This document shows, piece after piece, positions 36,505 through 48,720 of a stretch of 64,000 nt of DNA (the first letter of the stretch is position 1; each line of letters starts with the position of its first letter). The position numbers and the translations under genes were made by a program. The notes beneath the pieces were generated by a model. The model searched no databases. It was given only the letters and a program-made list of their open reading frames with translations, and was not told the DNA's origin. Origin of the DNA: Tigriopus japonicus (lineage: Eukaryota > Arthropoda > Copepoda > Harpacticoida > Harpacticidae); assembly GCA_010645155.1 (NCBI GenBank), contig CM021320.1, forward strand, positions 481,680-545,679, written 5' to 3'.

Positions 36505-37558
36505 CTGGATCGAAAGGAAATAAACGGATTAGAATGTTGTTGACGTCCCAAATGTGAACAAGAAGTTGCAAAACATTTGCTTTAAAATTGAGTGAGAACA
36601 CGGCAGATTGGAACCTTGTTCCTAAGCCAAAGGTGGCTTGACAGGATGACGGATGATCCCTTGCGTAATAGCAAGCAGCACTTTAATGAGGCTTCACATA
36701 CTTACACACCCTTTCTAGCTCAATGCATTTGGCCTTTTTGGGACTTATTAATCTGTTCGTGCAACTAATTGCTCACAAGCATCTCGCTATTAAGACAACG
36801 ATGGCTGTTCCAAGGCCACGCACGGTGTGGTGCTACTGTAGCTCCCAAAAGCCAAGTTTATGGTAACAAAAAGGCGAAACGACATGAAACCTTCGTCAAA
36901 TGAAGTCTTCAAGGAAAATAGTTTTTTTCGTCTAGTGCAGTCGCATTCGAAGTGCTTTACGTCTAAATTTATCGGAATCGAGTTTGAATGAGTTGGAAAG
37001 AGAGAAGTAGAGAGGCCGTGAAAAGGTTGGAAGAAGCAATTTTAATATTCAATGGCGCTTGCGTTGAGGGGATCTTTTCCATTGTTCACTTTGACTGACA
37101 GGGACGGCTCTGGAACAAAACCGTTTAAAGAGACATTTATTCACATAAGACCGTCTCATTCTCGCAATGTTAAAAGGGTCATTGAAGACGAAGAAGCACT
37201 CGCTTTCCATTCCATAATGCATAATGCATATGGTCTCAAAGAGAACCTTGACTGAAAATTTATCCACTCGACTTTATGCCATGTCGACTTTATTTTTATG
37301 TCAATAAGGCTCAGAGAGCCAGAAGAATCACCCCTGAAAAATTTCGGAGTGCCGAATGTCTAACAGGGGTGAAATACAGGGTGAGTCGAATATTTTTTGC
37401 TCGATACCCAAACTAGTCAGGTAGGCCAGTACGCATAAACACGAGCCAAGAATCTTGAGTTGAAACTTTTTATAGATTTCTTGTCAAACCTTCATACTTA
37501 TCTGATCTGGGTTCATGTGAACACTTTAAATTTGTTTTAAAAAATCAGATCCATTGTA

Positions 37559-37795
37559 CGAGGGTCATAGAGGCAAACACCAGCTTAGTCAATTTTAAAA
37601 CATGTGTCAATAATACCTAAAAAACTATTTCTTTTTTCAAATGCTGGTTATGAATATCCACTAATTTCAGTACGCTTTTTGAATATTTTTTTCTCATTGT
37701 TCATATGCATATTTCGCACCCTCAAAATTCCGATACTAACACTCATTTTTTTGGTTATAAAAAGGTCAGTCCGGTTCTTGCTTTTGTGACCCTCG
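37559..37795. mobile_element. Mariner-like MITE (237 bp), TA-flanked
   Basis: Ends CGAGGGTCATAGAGGCAA and inverted CGAGGGTCACAAAAGCAA, each bordered by TA. The TA-CGAGGGT start is common in mariner-type elements. The interior is AT-rich without a transposase. Confidence 0.7.
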
Positions 37796-40700
37796 TAGTT
37801 AGGGAATCAGTTTTTACCTTAACAGGGCAATGAAATTTGGCCCAACTTTTTAATTTGTTGGCATTCAGCCCAATGCCAATTCTTAATGAGAAGGAACAGA
37901 AGGAAATGAATTCCCCTTTGATCGCAATCTTGCTTTATTTAAGCCATATAAGCCTGCATGTTAGCTCATCAATTCAAGGGTCTTTGTCTAATACATCGGA
38001 AAACTCGGTACTGGAAGATTCAGTACAGGAAAAATGGGTACAGCTGAAAGCTGGATAGAGCGGAAAACTGGGTACAGCAGAAATTTTTTGTAAGTATGTT
38101 CCCTTTTTGTCAAGAAATGTCTAGTATATTTTATCCCATCTATTTTCCTCATTTTATTCTAACATGACATTCATACTTAGGCAAATACTCAAACCATGGT
38201 TGAGCGTAAAAACTTAACTCAACATACTCTGAATGTTTAAGGTCGTGTAAGGAAAATTTTAAAAAAGTAAGACAAATTTCGTTTTCCTTGTCAAATGTAT
38301 AATTGCTTCAATCTATGAAAAAAGTGTTGTCAATTTTGAGGTCACATATTATGGGACATAAAAACGAGCAATGCTAAATCAGTGATTGATTTCTCTCGGA
38401 TTTGGTTAACTCCCACAAAATTATGTCCCTAGACTTTTGGAGCACCCTGTTAAACGAGCCGTACCAAAACAAGTGGGACCTGATGGGACGAGAGGATGTT
38501 GAATTTTTGCAACTAGTCCTGAAATATGATAAGGCTGCCGAAATGTGAGCTCGTGTCATAAACGTTGAGGTGGAACAGTTTTTGCGCTCAACCAACCATG
38601 TTCCCAAAATGGAAGGCTGTAAAACCAAGCCTGTCTTTATTACCTCTCCACAATGATTTGAAACGTTTTTCACGATCAAACAATTCTGCTCTTATGAGGT
38701 AAACGATTGTAAAAAAAAAGAGATCCGTTTACTCGCTATTGCAAATCATGGGCTCAAATAAGAGCTGCTGCAAAGCAGAACTTCTTTACATGAACAAAAG
38801 TGCCAATTACAGTTTTTTTTGCGTGTGACATTTTGCACTAGGTCCGTGTCTTACATGAATATTGTGAACATGTTGAGCCAAGTGCAATTCATTATGTTAA
38901 GGACGAACAAGGAAATTGAGTCGAGAGGAAGCCTTCGGTCTTGTTTCGGTGAGCCCGTACTTCATTGGATCACCTCGGTCTCAGCTTCTTCCATTTGACC
39001 ACATCGATTTTGCACTTCCTTCGTGGTACTGGGTGTTTCAGATAAAACTAAAATCTAAGTTTTAAAATAAAATGAACAAAAGTTAAAATGTAAGTAATTG
39101 ATCAATCTCATTCCCGTCCTTTAGAGTCAGTTCAATATTCGTACGACGGGTTCGATTTATCCATACGTTCGTCAATGGCTAATGAAACATATGTGACCAA
39201 TTTAAAAAAAAACAACTTCAAAATCAGCAAACTTGAAGCCAAAATCGCAGCTTAATACTTAATATCCATTTCTCTTAAAATATCTAGAGCAATTGTAGCC
39301 AAGCCATGGTGCTTGTGTTTAAGAATCATTGCTGCTGTGGGGTCATAAAAAGGCCATCGATTTCGACAAAACTTTCAAAAATAATCTTCACGCACGGTGG
39401 CCTTGATTGCCACTTCATCTCTATTTTGAGGCACTTCTCCACATGCGGAGGCGTTCATATATGACAAAATCGTAGGTCCTCTTTGTATGAGTTTGAATGC
39501 AAATTGTTTTCGTTTTGGCTTCAGTTTTTTGCGATTCAAACCTTGTCATTGATGAAGACATGATTTTTTTATGATTCACCCTGTGGCATAGTTTTCCGGC
39601 TTCTACGCTCCACTCTGTGCATTCCGGACAAAGTTCCGCTGACAAAGGCTAATTTCATTCGCTCACCCATTCCTAGCAATCAATCAGATTACGGTCCGCT
39701 TGAAGCACCTCTGAAACGGATATTTGTTTTCGAGCTTCCCACGAATTGCCGTTTTTTTGCACACGTAGACAGTGCATTAAGACGGGAGTCCGTTGGGTTC
39801 TTGGGACAAGCGTGATTACATGAACTGAGTTTGTGATCCATTGAGTTTCGTATCAATGCCATAAAAACCCGCGCCAACAGCAATAGAAACCGAATCGCCA
39901 TATCAATGGCCATTTACGTAACTGCTGACTTGTTATGAGTTAGTGGATTTTTCGGGATAGCGATTGAGTGAAAATTATTAGTAGAGGGACGGACCGCAAT
40001 TTGTTGTCGAGTACTTTTGAAAACAAAAGAAAATGTCAAGAACGCCTGTATTTCTAAGCAAGAACGATGGCAAGAACTTGGAAAATTTGTTTACCGATTG
40101 AGATTTGAGTAAGAACAAATTTGCGGTCAAATGTAAAGACAGGAATTGGAACCGAAAAGAGAAAATGGGCACCCCAGAATGTCAAAATGTCAGGCAAAAG
40201 TGGACTAAATTGCCACTTACCGTAAAGAAGATTCTAAAGATTGAAGAATGATTATAGTAATTGGCGATTTTCAAGGACACGAACCACAGTACGCATAACC
40301 ATTTTTAAGCATATTATTTAAGTCCATATTTTACTTGCTTTTTCTCCAAGATGGTTACTTTAATGATATCTTAGTTACGCGCACTCCATTTTTCTGATAC
40401 TCTGAATAACCTCCCTTATTGTAAATATTTCTAGATATTATGTAAATTAAACTCTTGACTTTACAATGCCTAAACGTATGTTGGGTGTTCCAAAAAATCG
40501 GCGTTGGATCGAATCCAATGAAACTTTTTTGGTCGATTGTGTGCCAATTTTGGCATTTTTATTGTTCTTTCACGCCCCCTCTTCTCAAAAAGAGCGTTTT
40601 TCTCTAATTCTCAGATCTCACATTATTATTAGTTATATATCCGCCCACAAATAACACGACAGTCGTACCAATTTTAGTGGGGTTTGAGCTCCCAAATCAG

Positions 40701-41336
40701 AATTTGTGACGGTCATTCCTATCAAATCCTTCTCCATGAATAACTTGGACGGTATTTAATAATGTAATGCTCTTACAGCTAGTCATTTTTCCTTTTAATA
40801 CTACGATCTCATAGAACCAATCGGTTTGGGTAAAAGAAGATGAATTACATCTTCCATTGGAAACCAAAACAATCCTCATCCTCTCGTGGCGACCAAGGTC
40901 TCCACGAAAATTGATGTGGAAACTATGAATGCCCTCCTTGTTCCTGCCCATTCACAAGCCTTTCAACATAACGGAATTAGTGACTATCACATCGCTCTTC
41001 CGATTGAGTCGAAACCTGAAACTGGCCAATAAGCTTCGATAACGAACGGTAAGAGCCCTTTCCTCGAAAGTTGAGGAATGACTTCTCTCTCTCCAGTACA
41101 TAGAGTGAGCTTCTCTCAGAGTCTCTAACCTCAAGCGACATATTTCTCTCTCCATAACACATCTTGAGTGGATCCTTTCGTGGAACATTGGAAGACATTG
41201 ACATAAGGAACCATATGGCCGTTCCCAGGTTCAGGTCATGATCATTTGTTTTTAGGCGTCAATGCGGACAAAAGTGGCTGTGATGGGAGAGTCTTCTTGG
41301 CGCCAATGATCATTTGAGGATGAAGGCAATTTATTT

Positions 41337-41351
41337 ATGTATGTATGTATG
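41337..41351 (+). repeat. Short (ATGT)n microsatellite
   Basis: About four ATGT/TATG units in a non-coding stretch. Confidence 0.5.
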
Positions 41352-42146
41352 CATTCTATCTGACGAGAGAGGAGCAAGAAGGAACGAGCTACAAACGTCG
41401 GAAGAGGAGGAAAAGGATGAAAGCGAAGAAGCCTTGCTTCTCTTGAGACCTTATTCTTGGACTAGATTGGGGCAGAGAGGCACGAGTAAATGAGTAAGTG
41501 AATAAAGGTTTGGGGAAACCCACTTAGACGACTGGGTGAAGCCGAAGAGGAGCCATTTACTTGATGGTAGACCATACATGAACCGCTATCAACCATTAAT
41601 ATCCAGTGAGCTTCATCAGGATCAGCTGGAACGAAACAATGGACCCAAAACCAACAGACTTCGGGTTAATCGAGCAATCGCAGTACCGGGCAAACAAAGG
41701 AATCTGGCTCACGAACTCGTTATTATTGGTTCCTTTTTGGAGCCCAAGAGACTATTTTTTCTCGGTACCTTCTCCATTCAGTCAAACCAATAGCTAAGGG
41801 CCATCCCTATGTCGCTCTGATTTGTCCATCAACCAAGACAAAAGCATGTCGGATAATGCGACTGTCATATCCACTTTTGCCCGATGGTCTTGTTGGTTTC
41901 AAGAACCACCATCAATGGCCTGGCTGTGACTGACTAAAGTACATCTCATACTTGGTTCCATTTCGCTCTCTGAAAGTTGCAAAGACCTCAGATGCTTCAC
42001 ACAACCAGTGTTCGTGTGGCAAAGCAATACCATTGTCATCGCTGGTTGACGGAAAAAAGACCCTTCACAAAGGCCAACTCCATTTACTTTGACGGTGTAG
42101 AAGCTATTCGCTGTTATGGTGCCTAATAGGGCTCTTGGACAACCAT

Positions 42147-42398
42147 ATGGCCCCAAGAATGTGTCAGTTCCCTTTGATATGGGGAAGTATGATGTTCATA
42201 CTATTTTTTGTTTTGGCTGCGGCCAAACATCAGAATGGACTCTTTGGATCAAAGAATTGGAAAACAACTCTCCCAATTGGACTTGACAAGGATGGGATCG
42301 CTTTCACAGACTCAGGGGCTTACTCAAGCATTCGTTACAACCAGATATGCTACAATGAATTATGTACAAATAGTAGATGTCGAAACAAGGAACAATAA
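42147..42398 (+). CDS. Possible small secreted peptide precursor
   Basis: The open frame begins with ATG at 42147 (a second, better-placed ATG at 42159). After the second Met it reads CQFPLIWGSMMFILFFVLAAA, which looks like a signal peptide, followed by a polar approximately 58-residue region ending in a cysteine cluster, CYNELCTNSRCRNKEQ. No homology is recognised, codon use is not strongly biased and no polyadenylation signal was located. It may be chance; the signal-like hydrophobic run followed by clustered cysteines is the only positive evidence. Confidence 0.25.
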   Translation: MAPRMCQFPLIWGSMMFILFFVLAAAKHQNGLFGSKNWKTTLPIGLDKDGIAFTDSGAYSSIRYNQICYNELCTNSRCRNKEQ

Positions 42399-43770
42399 TA
42401 AGACGACGAGCTCATTTGATTGGAGCCAAGTTTGGACATCTCCATTGGACAAATAATGAACCTTTGGGAGAAACCAAACGTACTCTCACATCAATTTTAG
42501 TTGGCTTATTAGGTCAATTCAGGCTTGATTAGCTAATCGTACTGTACATAAAGATTTGGATGACTCAGCCGTATGAGCACATGGGAAAGAAAGTCTTTTC
42601 TTCAGTAGGACAAATGCATGCAATAAAAACCCAACATATTACAGCAGTGTTGAGAAAAAAGTTGCGAGAACCCTGACCTTAAAGTGGTTCTGACATTGGG
42701 ACCACATTTGGAATTACCCTTCCACCTTATCTTTCTTGCTTTTGGCTCGAGGGGCTTTGCTGCTCTCAGAGATCTCAGAAAAGACACTTGAAACATAGAT
42801 CGGCCAAAAAGTTGAAATTGATATTTTTTCATCCAAAAATTTGATAACCTATGTAGAATATGGATGCTTCAGCGACTCCCACCCATGTTCCATGAAAGCT
42901 GAAAAAAATTTGAATTTTCCTTGAAAAAAGACTTCGGAATCGTAGATCTTTCCCAATTGTCTATCCATTCCACCTCGCCACTATCAATTCAGGGGGACAA
43001 CGGACACTTGAACAAAAAGATCATCCGAGGAGAAAGATCTCGTTTTCACATTTGATGGCACTTCTTGCAACTGAGATGGGTTTTTGCACTTGGAGCATGG
43101 GAAACTGGCTATAACGGCCACTGTAGTGTACTCCCGTTAGTATGTGGCCTGCCTGCCTGCGTGAGTGACTACTCTGGTGGCCTCAAGTCTTGGGGGAAGT
43201 GTTCCCAATAAAGGCCATTTATCTTCACTTTTATTAAATCACCTTTTACTACCTTGGGAAAAGTTTGCTTCTCACGCCCAACGACTCTCGGGTTCCAATT
43301 ATGAGCACCTGCTTCTGAAAGCCTCGGGGAACTGAATTAAATAGACGATTAGACACGAGACGTAACGACTGACCTGGATTTACCGGAAGAAATAACTGAG
43401 AGGCATTCTTGGAATGGGCAAACTTGCCGTTAGTCTGAGGGGGTCGTTCCTGAAGAGATCTTTGGAAAAGGTAGAACAGTAACAAAATCTCCTCGATCCA
43501 AACAAATATTAGCTGGACGTCAAATTCCAACCAGTCAAAATATTTTCACTTATTTTCTACATTTTAGACCTTAAGAACCCCGTAATACAAGAGGCCTCTG
43601 AGTTTTATCACAAAACGAAAATAGGTTGTATGGTAACTGTGCTAATTTTGTGCACTTCAACTGAAAGGCAGTTAATTAGACTTAACTTTTTTGTATTCCA
43701 ATGCAGTTGGAATGCCAGCTAACTTATAAGGCTCTTCCTGTTGGAGAGATTTGAGAGACAACCGCTGCCA

Positions 43771-44083
43771 AAGAACCGAGAAAAACAGCAGCAAAGGCCT
43801 TGCCTCGCCAGACCCATCTTATGTTGATTTCCAGCATAGTTGCCAGGGCGAGATCTACGATGCCAGTTTTTGCGATTCTTTTCTTTTGAGTGGCATTATT
43901 TAGCTTAAATGGCACCCATTTTTGAGAAATGATTCTTTTCGAAAAACTGATAGCCATCGAAGAAACAGAGTTGACATGTGGCTAAAAAGTGGCATCAAAG
44001 ATTATGTCCTGGCAACCATGTTGGAAATCAACGCAAGATGGGTCTGGCAACGCAAGGCCTCCGATGATTTTTTTTTCGATTCA
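43771..44083. repeat. Inverted duplication with 100-bp arms (313 bp)
   Basis: Arms 43771-43870 and 43984-44083 are inverted copies sharing TTGCCAGACCCATCTT and TGTTGATTTCCA-like blocks. Both arms, read in opposite directions, are open and encode the similar peptides ATMLEINIRWVWRGKA and ATMLEINARWVWQRKA. No clean termini or duplications were found, so it may be a degraded foldback element or a local duplication. Confidence 0.6.
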
Positions 44084-47000
44084 TTAATTGGTCAGATTTA
44101 TTTCGATTGACTAGATTGGTTGCAAATAAAATTCATGATAACTTTCATGGTTTTTTTTAAATGTCGAAGAAATGATTTCGTGCTCACTAAAATCAAGAAG
44201 AGTCTTATTTTTTGATTGGTGTCAGAAACGAGTAATCGCTCTCAAATAAACGTAGAAAAGAAATAGCTTGAGAGAAAATGCCCTTAACAATTCACCCAAT
44301 ATCTTGTCGAGTTAAGGTCTTATGAAAAGTGTCTGCTCAGTGAGAAGGCAAAGACATTACAAACCCAAACCTATCTTGCCTCCAACTTCAATCAAATACC
44401 TTCATTTGCACCAATGGCTCTTCAGAATCAACGACCTCGATGGGGTATCAAAATGTCCTTGGGTGACCTAGTTGGCTATTCTCTTAATCTTTCAAGCAAG
44501 TGTGATTGATCCCAAGAGCTGATTGAATACCACCAGAATCACTGACCCTTTCGAAGATATTTTATACCTTGGGCGTTGAGTACAAAGTCTTCCCAGTTTT
44601 CAGATAATTAAGTCCATTTGGATGGAACCTTTTCGGTGTTTGGAAGCTTGAGTCAATATAATTGAAGGATCGTCTCACCATTAGGCATCTTTTCCATCAT
44701 TCATAGGTCACTGATCACGTGGAAAGTTCATTTACAGTCTCGAGGGCAACATTTTAGGGCCTCTCAAATCAATCATCGTTGAGCAGAAAATAAAACGAAG
44801 GTACATTTTCAGGGTAATTTTCGGTTTCTCCCACGAACAAAATCGGAACGTCAGGGACCTTAGAATATCTCAATTTGTTTTTCTGAGATATGGATGACTC
44901 TATTTGATCTTAACACTATACGAATACTTAAAAAGAGGTGACAAGATATATTGGAAATAGATTTACTCTTCCTCATCTAATGATGACATTTTAAGACAAC
45001 AATTAATAAAGTTTAAAGGTCAGCAACAAAGTGTATCCGTTATATTGGAACAATCAATTGTTGAATTACTCTCTTGTTAACTACAGTACTCCCTAGATGG
45101 CTTTCCGGAATCCCAAAGGAGTCGGAAATCTTTCGGCTTTTTCATGGAACAAGGTTCCAATGTCACACCTCCCTCTCTGTTTAATCATGTGAGGAACATG
45201 ACACTCTTTTTGGCCCTACTACATAATGCAGCACTTTGGAACCAACTCAGGTGTCATGGACCAGTTCATATCAGCTAGTTTATTATCAAGCCTTCGTCTT
45301 TATTAGATTTGCTCTGACCTTCCGGGCAAAGACCAAATCTATTATAACGCTTCGAGGATCAAAAAAGCTTGGAGCTTATTGTCTTCATCCCCACGGAACA
45401 ATTTTCAGACACAACTAAACTTATTTCCCTATTTTGGTTAATTAATGGGCAACTCCTCGGTTTTAGACGATATATATATATATTTTTGTACACAAGCCTC
45501 AAATCCGTTTAGATATGAGTCTGTATAAAAGTCATTTTTCCTTCACACTTCACCTTAATATTGTCTATTGTTCAGTCCACTCCAACACCAATTTAGGCGA
45601 TCGAGGTAATATAATGAGATAGTCTGATGCAAGAATGTAAAGCTAAAGTAGACCTGAAAGACAACCTACGAATGTATCGTAAGTTAATACATACGGATAG
45701 AAAAGTATCCCATTACGGATTAGCATTCAATTGAACGGAATTGACCATGGCACTCATAAGAAGGTTGTTGTTATCAAATTTCCGGGTCTGCAAGTGTGTG
45801 GTTCAATCCAGCTCGAAGGTCAATTTGTCCCTCGACAACCAAAGAAATTGCCTGACCACAAAAGGATATTACATTCCTAAGAAAGAAATGCTAAGAGGAA
45901 ATGAAAACAGACCCTTCTTTTGTCCAACTACATGTAACCTTATCCATAAATCAGAGTGGGAACTTGCAAGGCTTGCCACCACTTGTCAGTGACCCCGGTT
46001 CAAAATTGTGCTGAAATGCTGATTGATAGACACTGAAAAGTCTCAGGGTCCGCTCAATCGGTCCTAAACAAAGTCCGATTCTCCGTACTAGTCATTTATT
46101 TCTCTTCTTTGTACTTGGAGACCCATAAATGAATACTTTGCTAGTGGGTGTAATCTCCATATTCAGTGAAATGACGTGTTCAAATTGAGTTTTAATTTCA
46201 GTACACATGCAACTAAATGACTGGAAATGCTCAAATGAAACAGACGTCATGACCTCTTCTTAAATATGAATGGCGTTTTAATGCAGGTAAGCTCTGGGAC
46301 TCCAATGATTCATTAGCTTTGGGGACACCCTTACACAGGTCATACGTAAAGGACCACTTTTGGGCGTAAACTTCTCGTCACTCCCAGTGATATTCCACTT
46401 GGGCAGTTCTCGGGCCTTGAAAGCCGTGGAAGGCCTCTGATTGATCAAATTTGAACAAACCAACTGGACAACTCAATCAGTGGGGCCTAAACCGAATTAT
46501 GTTGCCCTCCAGTGGCCATGAAGGCCCCTCCTTCGTCTTCTTGAGTGCTGACCTCATCACAAACCTGACTATGGCCAAGGTAGGTCTTCCCAATTCTGTT
46601 GTTCATCTTAGCTTCCCTAGAACTTCAATGGCTACCTCTCACAAGTGTCTTCTAAGTGTTCCTTAATCATGGAACATTGAGTCAAAAAACGAGCTCCGAA
46701 TGGAAAACATGTTGTTGATCCAAAAATTAGGCCTTGCAAAGTGAACCCCTAAAGTAAAGTAGGGTTGGACACGAATACAGGGTGTGTATACAGTTCCACC
46801 CATCATTGGTTTAGTCAAGGACTTCATCAAAAATGGACTAAGACGGTCCCTTAAGAAAATTAGGAATTTTGATTTGAATCAAAGGATTCAAATGACTCCG
46901 TTGTTCGATTGAGCTAAAATTTGGTGGTCAAATTATTGTTCAGTCTTAAAGTAAGTAAATCTCTCCAGTGGTAGCAAAAAATACTAAATTTTACCCTTAC

Positions 47001-48320
47001 TATCACCGTCAAGTAATACCGTGGTCCCAGATCCAGTCCATTTTTTGCCTTACTGAAAGAAATGAAGGCCAAGTATGTGGGAGCAAATCTTTGTAATGTA
47101 CCAAAGGATACTAAAATGAGTGTGATATACGATGGGAACTCGAGACTCGTTTGGCCAAGCATGAGGTTGGCTTGTTTTCAATTTGGCATGCTCCATATTG
47201 GATTTAAGGCCATGTGTGTGGATGTGTCCTTGAGCGTTGGAAAGGCTGGTTTCCACTTGGGAAGTCGCTTTTGGCGTCCATGCCCGTAGAACGACGTTGC
47301 AGCCTTATTTGCACAAGTTGGTGGGGGATCAACTTGGATTTAGTCACGTCCCCCACTGCCAACAATACCGACAATGGGTTACATCCTGCGAACCTCGTGT
47401 GATAAATCAAATCTGTTGGGAAGGCAAACACGAAATGGCACGGATCAGTGTCATGCCATTTTTTTCCACCCTCCCTCGAATATTTGCCCACTAATGAGTG
47501 CATCGGTGGGTGATCAAGATTAGCCATCCACTCTCTTTGGAGGCTATTACTGACTCCACTCTCTTTCTTTTATTTGATAATAGCGAGTCAAGTTATAGTT
47601 TAGAAAGTCAAGGGTTGGGAAGATGATGCATTGTGTGGAAGCTTCATTTTGGTCCCATTAGTGGGGTCTTTGAATGAATGGAAGAAACTGCATGCCTCGT
47701 TTTCCCGCTACATTTAAGAGCTTTTCGCTGGCTGCCGCATCATTAAGTATGGTTGTCATTCTTGTTGAAATTTGTGCATAGTTTGGCGTGCGCAAAATTC
47801 CATTACCGAGCAACTGAGACGTTGCGATTGCTTATTCTTCATTTTCATTGGGCTGAATTTCGGATCCAAATTGGCGCGAGTACGAAAATACTTGCCAAAT
47901 TGACGAGTGAGCCAGAGATGACTTGTGCAGAACAATTCAACGAACGAGTTACTAGGTAAAACTATTTAGTTGGAACGATGTTGACAGAAAAAAATGTCGG
48001 GAACAGATGGAACATAACATATCGAGCGAAACTGAAAACAATAACGTGCCATTGGCAATAGATTGACAGTATGACATAACGTTGCAAGTCACTTATTTCA
48101 CTCAAATGGCGTAGTATTTTCAGAATTTAGATACAAAACATTCACCTTTTTTGCTAGCATTTTTTTTCAAGACAACCGGAAAAGGTTTTCAAAATAATGA
48201 TCAATTTCTTCACGGTTTGGTCAACATGTGTTTTTACCTGTTGATCTATATGGTTTCTGTTGATTTGATTAATGATGAAAAATAATGGGCACACGAAATA
48301 AATTTCTTGAGTTTCAGCAA
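44084..48320. other. Mostly non-coding stretch
   Basis: Only the candidate exon at 46335-46436 and a short TA run near 45471-45482 stand out. Confidence 0.4.
46335..46436 (-). CDS. Candidate internal exon, minus strand, family unknown
   Basis: A 102-base stretch, phase 0 at both ends, between an acceptor (TTTGATCAATCAG) and a donor (ACCTGT|GTAAGG). It encodes 34 residues including STAFKARELPKWNITGSDEK with G/C-rich third positions in an AT-rich setting. No neighbouring exon was found, so this rests on splice signals and codon use alone. Confidence 0.22.
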
Positions 48321-48322
48321 TA

Positions 48323-48720
48323 CAGGGTTGTCAACAATTATAGTCCCATGCCAAATCTAGAATCATTCGTGACACATTACGTTTGTGATTAGATCGTGCC
48401 AGTGCCAATTGATGAAAACAGTATTTGGTATACTCTGGTAAAGTATTTTGAAATTGATCTACTCTTCGGAAAACTATGATTTTGTTTTTAAGAGCGACTC
48501 CTTCACCCAAGGTAGTCGCACGCTCTGTTTTCAAAAGCATCCTTACTTTGAGTGCCCATTAGAAGGGCTAAAAATATCGTAATTCATTAGGCGATCAAAA
48601 CAAAGAGTTAGGGATACACCTGGATTTTTTAAATTATTTTGACTTTAATTCGACTTTATTGTCTCCTTTTGTGACAATTAACCATTAATTTTTTGGGGCC
48701 TCCAATTGAAGACAACCCTG
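48323..48720. mobile_element. Tc1/mariner-like MITE (398 bp), TA-flanked
   Basis: The left end CAGGGTTGTCAACAATTATA and the inverted right end CAGGGTTGTCTTCAATTGGA match at about 20 of the first 25 bases, and TA dinucleotides flank both ends (48321-48322 and 48721-48722). No transposase frame inside. A hAT origin was considered because of the CAGGG start, but the 8-bp flanks do not match. Confidence 0.65.

Larger units (their letters stand above)
36505..43770. other. Mostly non-coding stretch
   Basis: Contains the mariner-like MITE (37559-37795), two imperfect 32-bp units with GGGTACAGC (about 38020-38085), a lone Tc1-type end at about 38425-38449 and the possible secreted peptide at 42147. 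An 84-codon ATG frame (40951-40697, minus) and a charged minus-strand frame near 42787-42718 (SESSKAPRAKSKKDKVEG) are unassigned. Confidence 0.4.

Noticed and set aside
38425..38449. Tc1-type terminal sequence (CCTAGACTTTTGGAGCACCCTGT next to TA)
   Set aside because: No matching inverted end or transposase found within about 1 kb, so an element cannot be delimited.
45795..45820. GGTTCAATCC resembling a tRNA B box
   Set aside because: One base short of the consensus, and no A box or cloverleaf around it; no tRNA was supported anywhere in the window.
46775..46800. TACAGGGTG followed by GTATACAG, like a mariner end
   Set aside because: No partner inverted repeat nearby; a similar TACAGGGTG at 37375 has different inner sequence.
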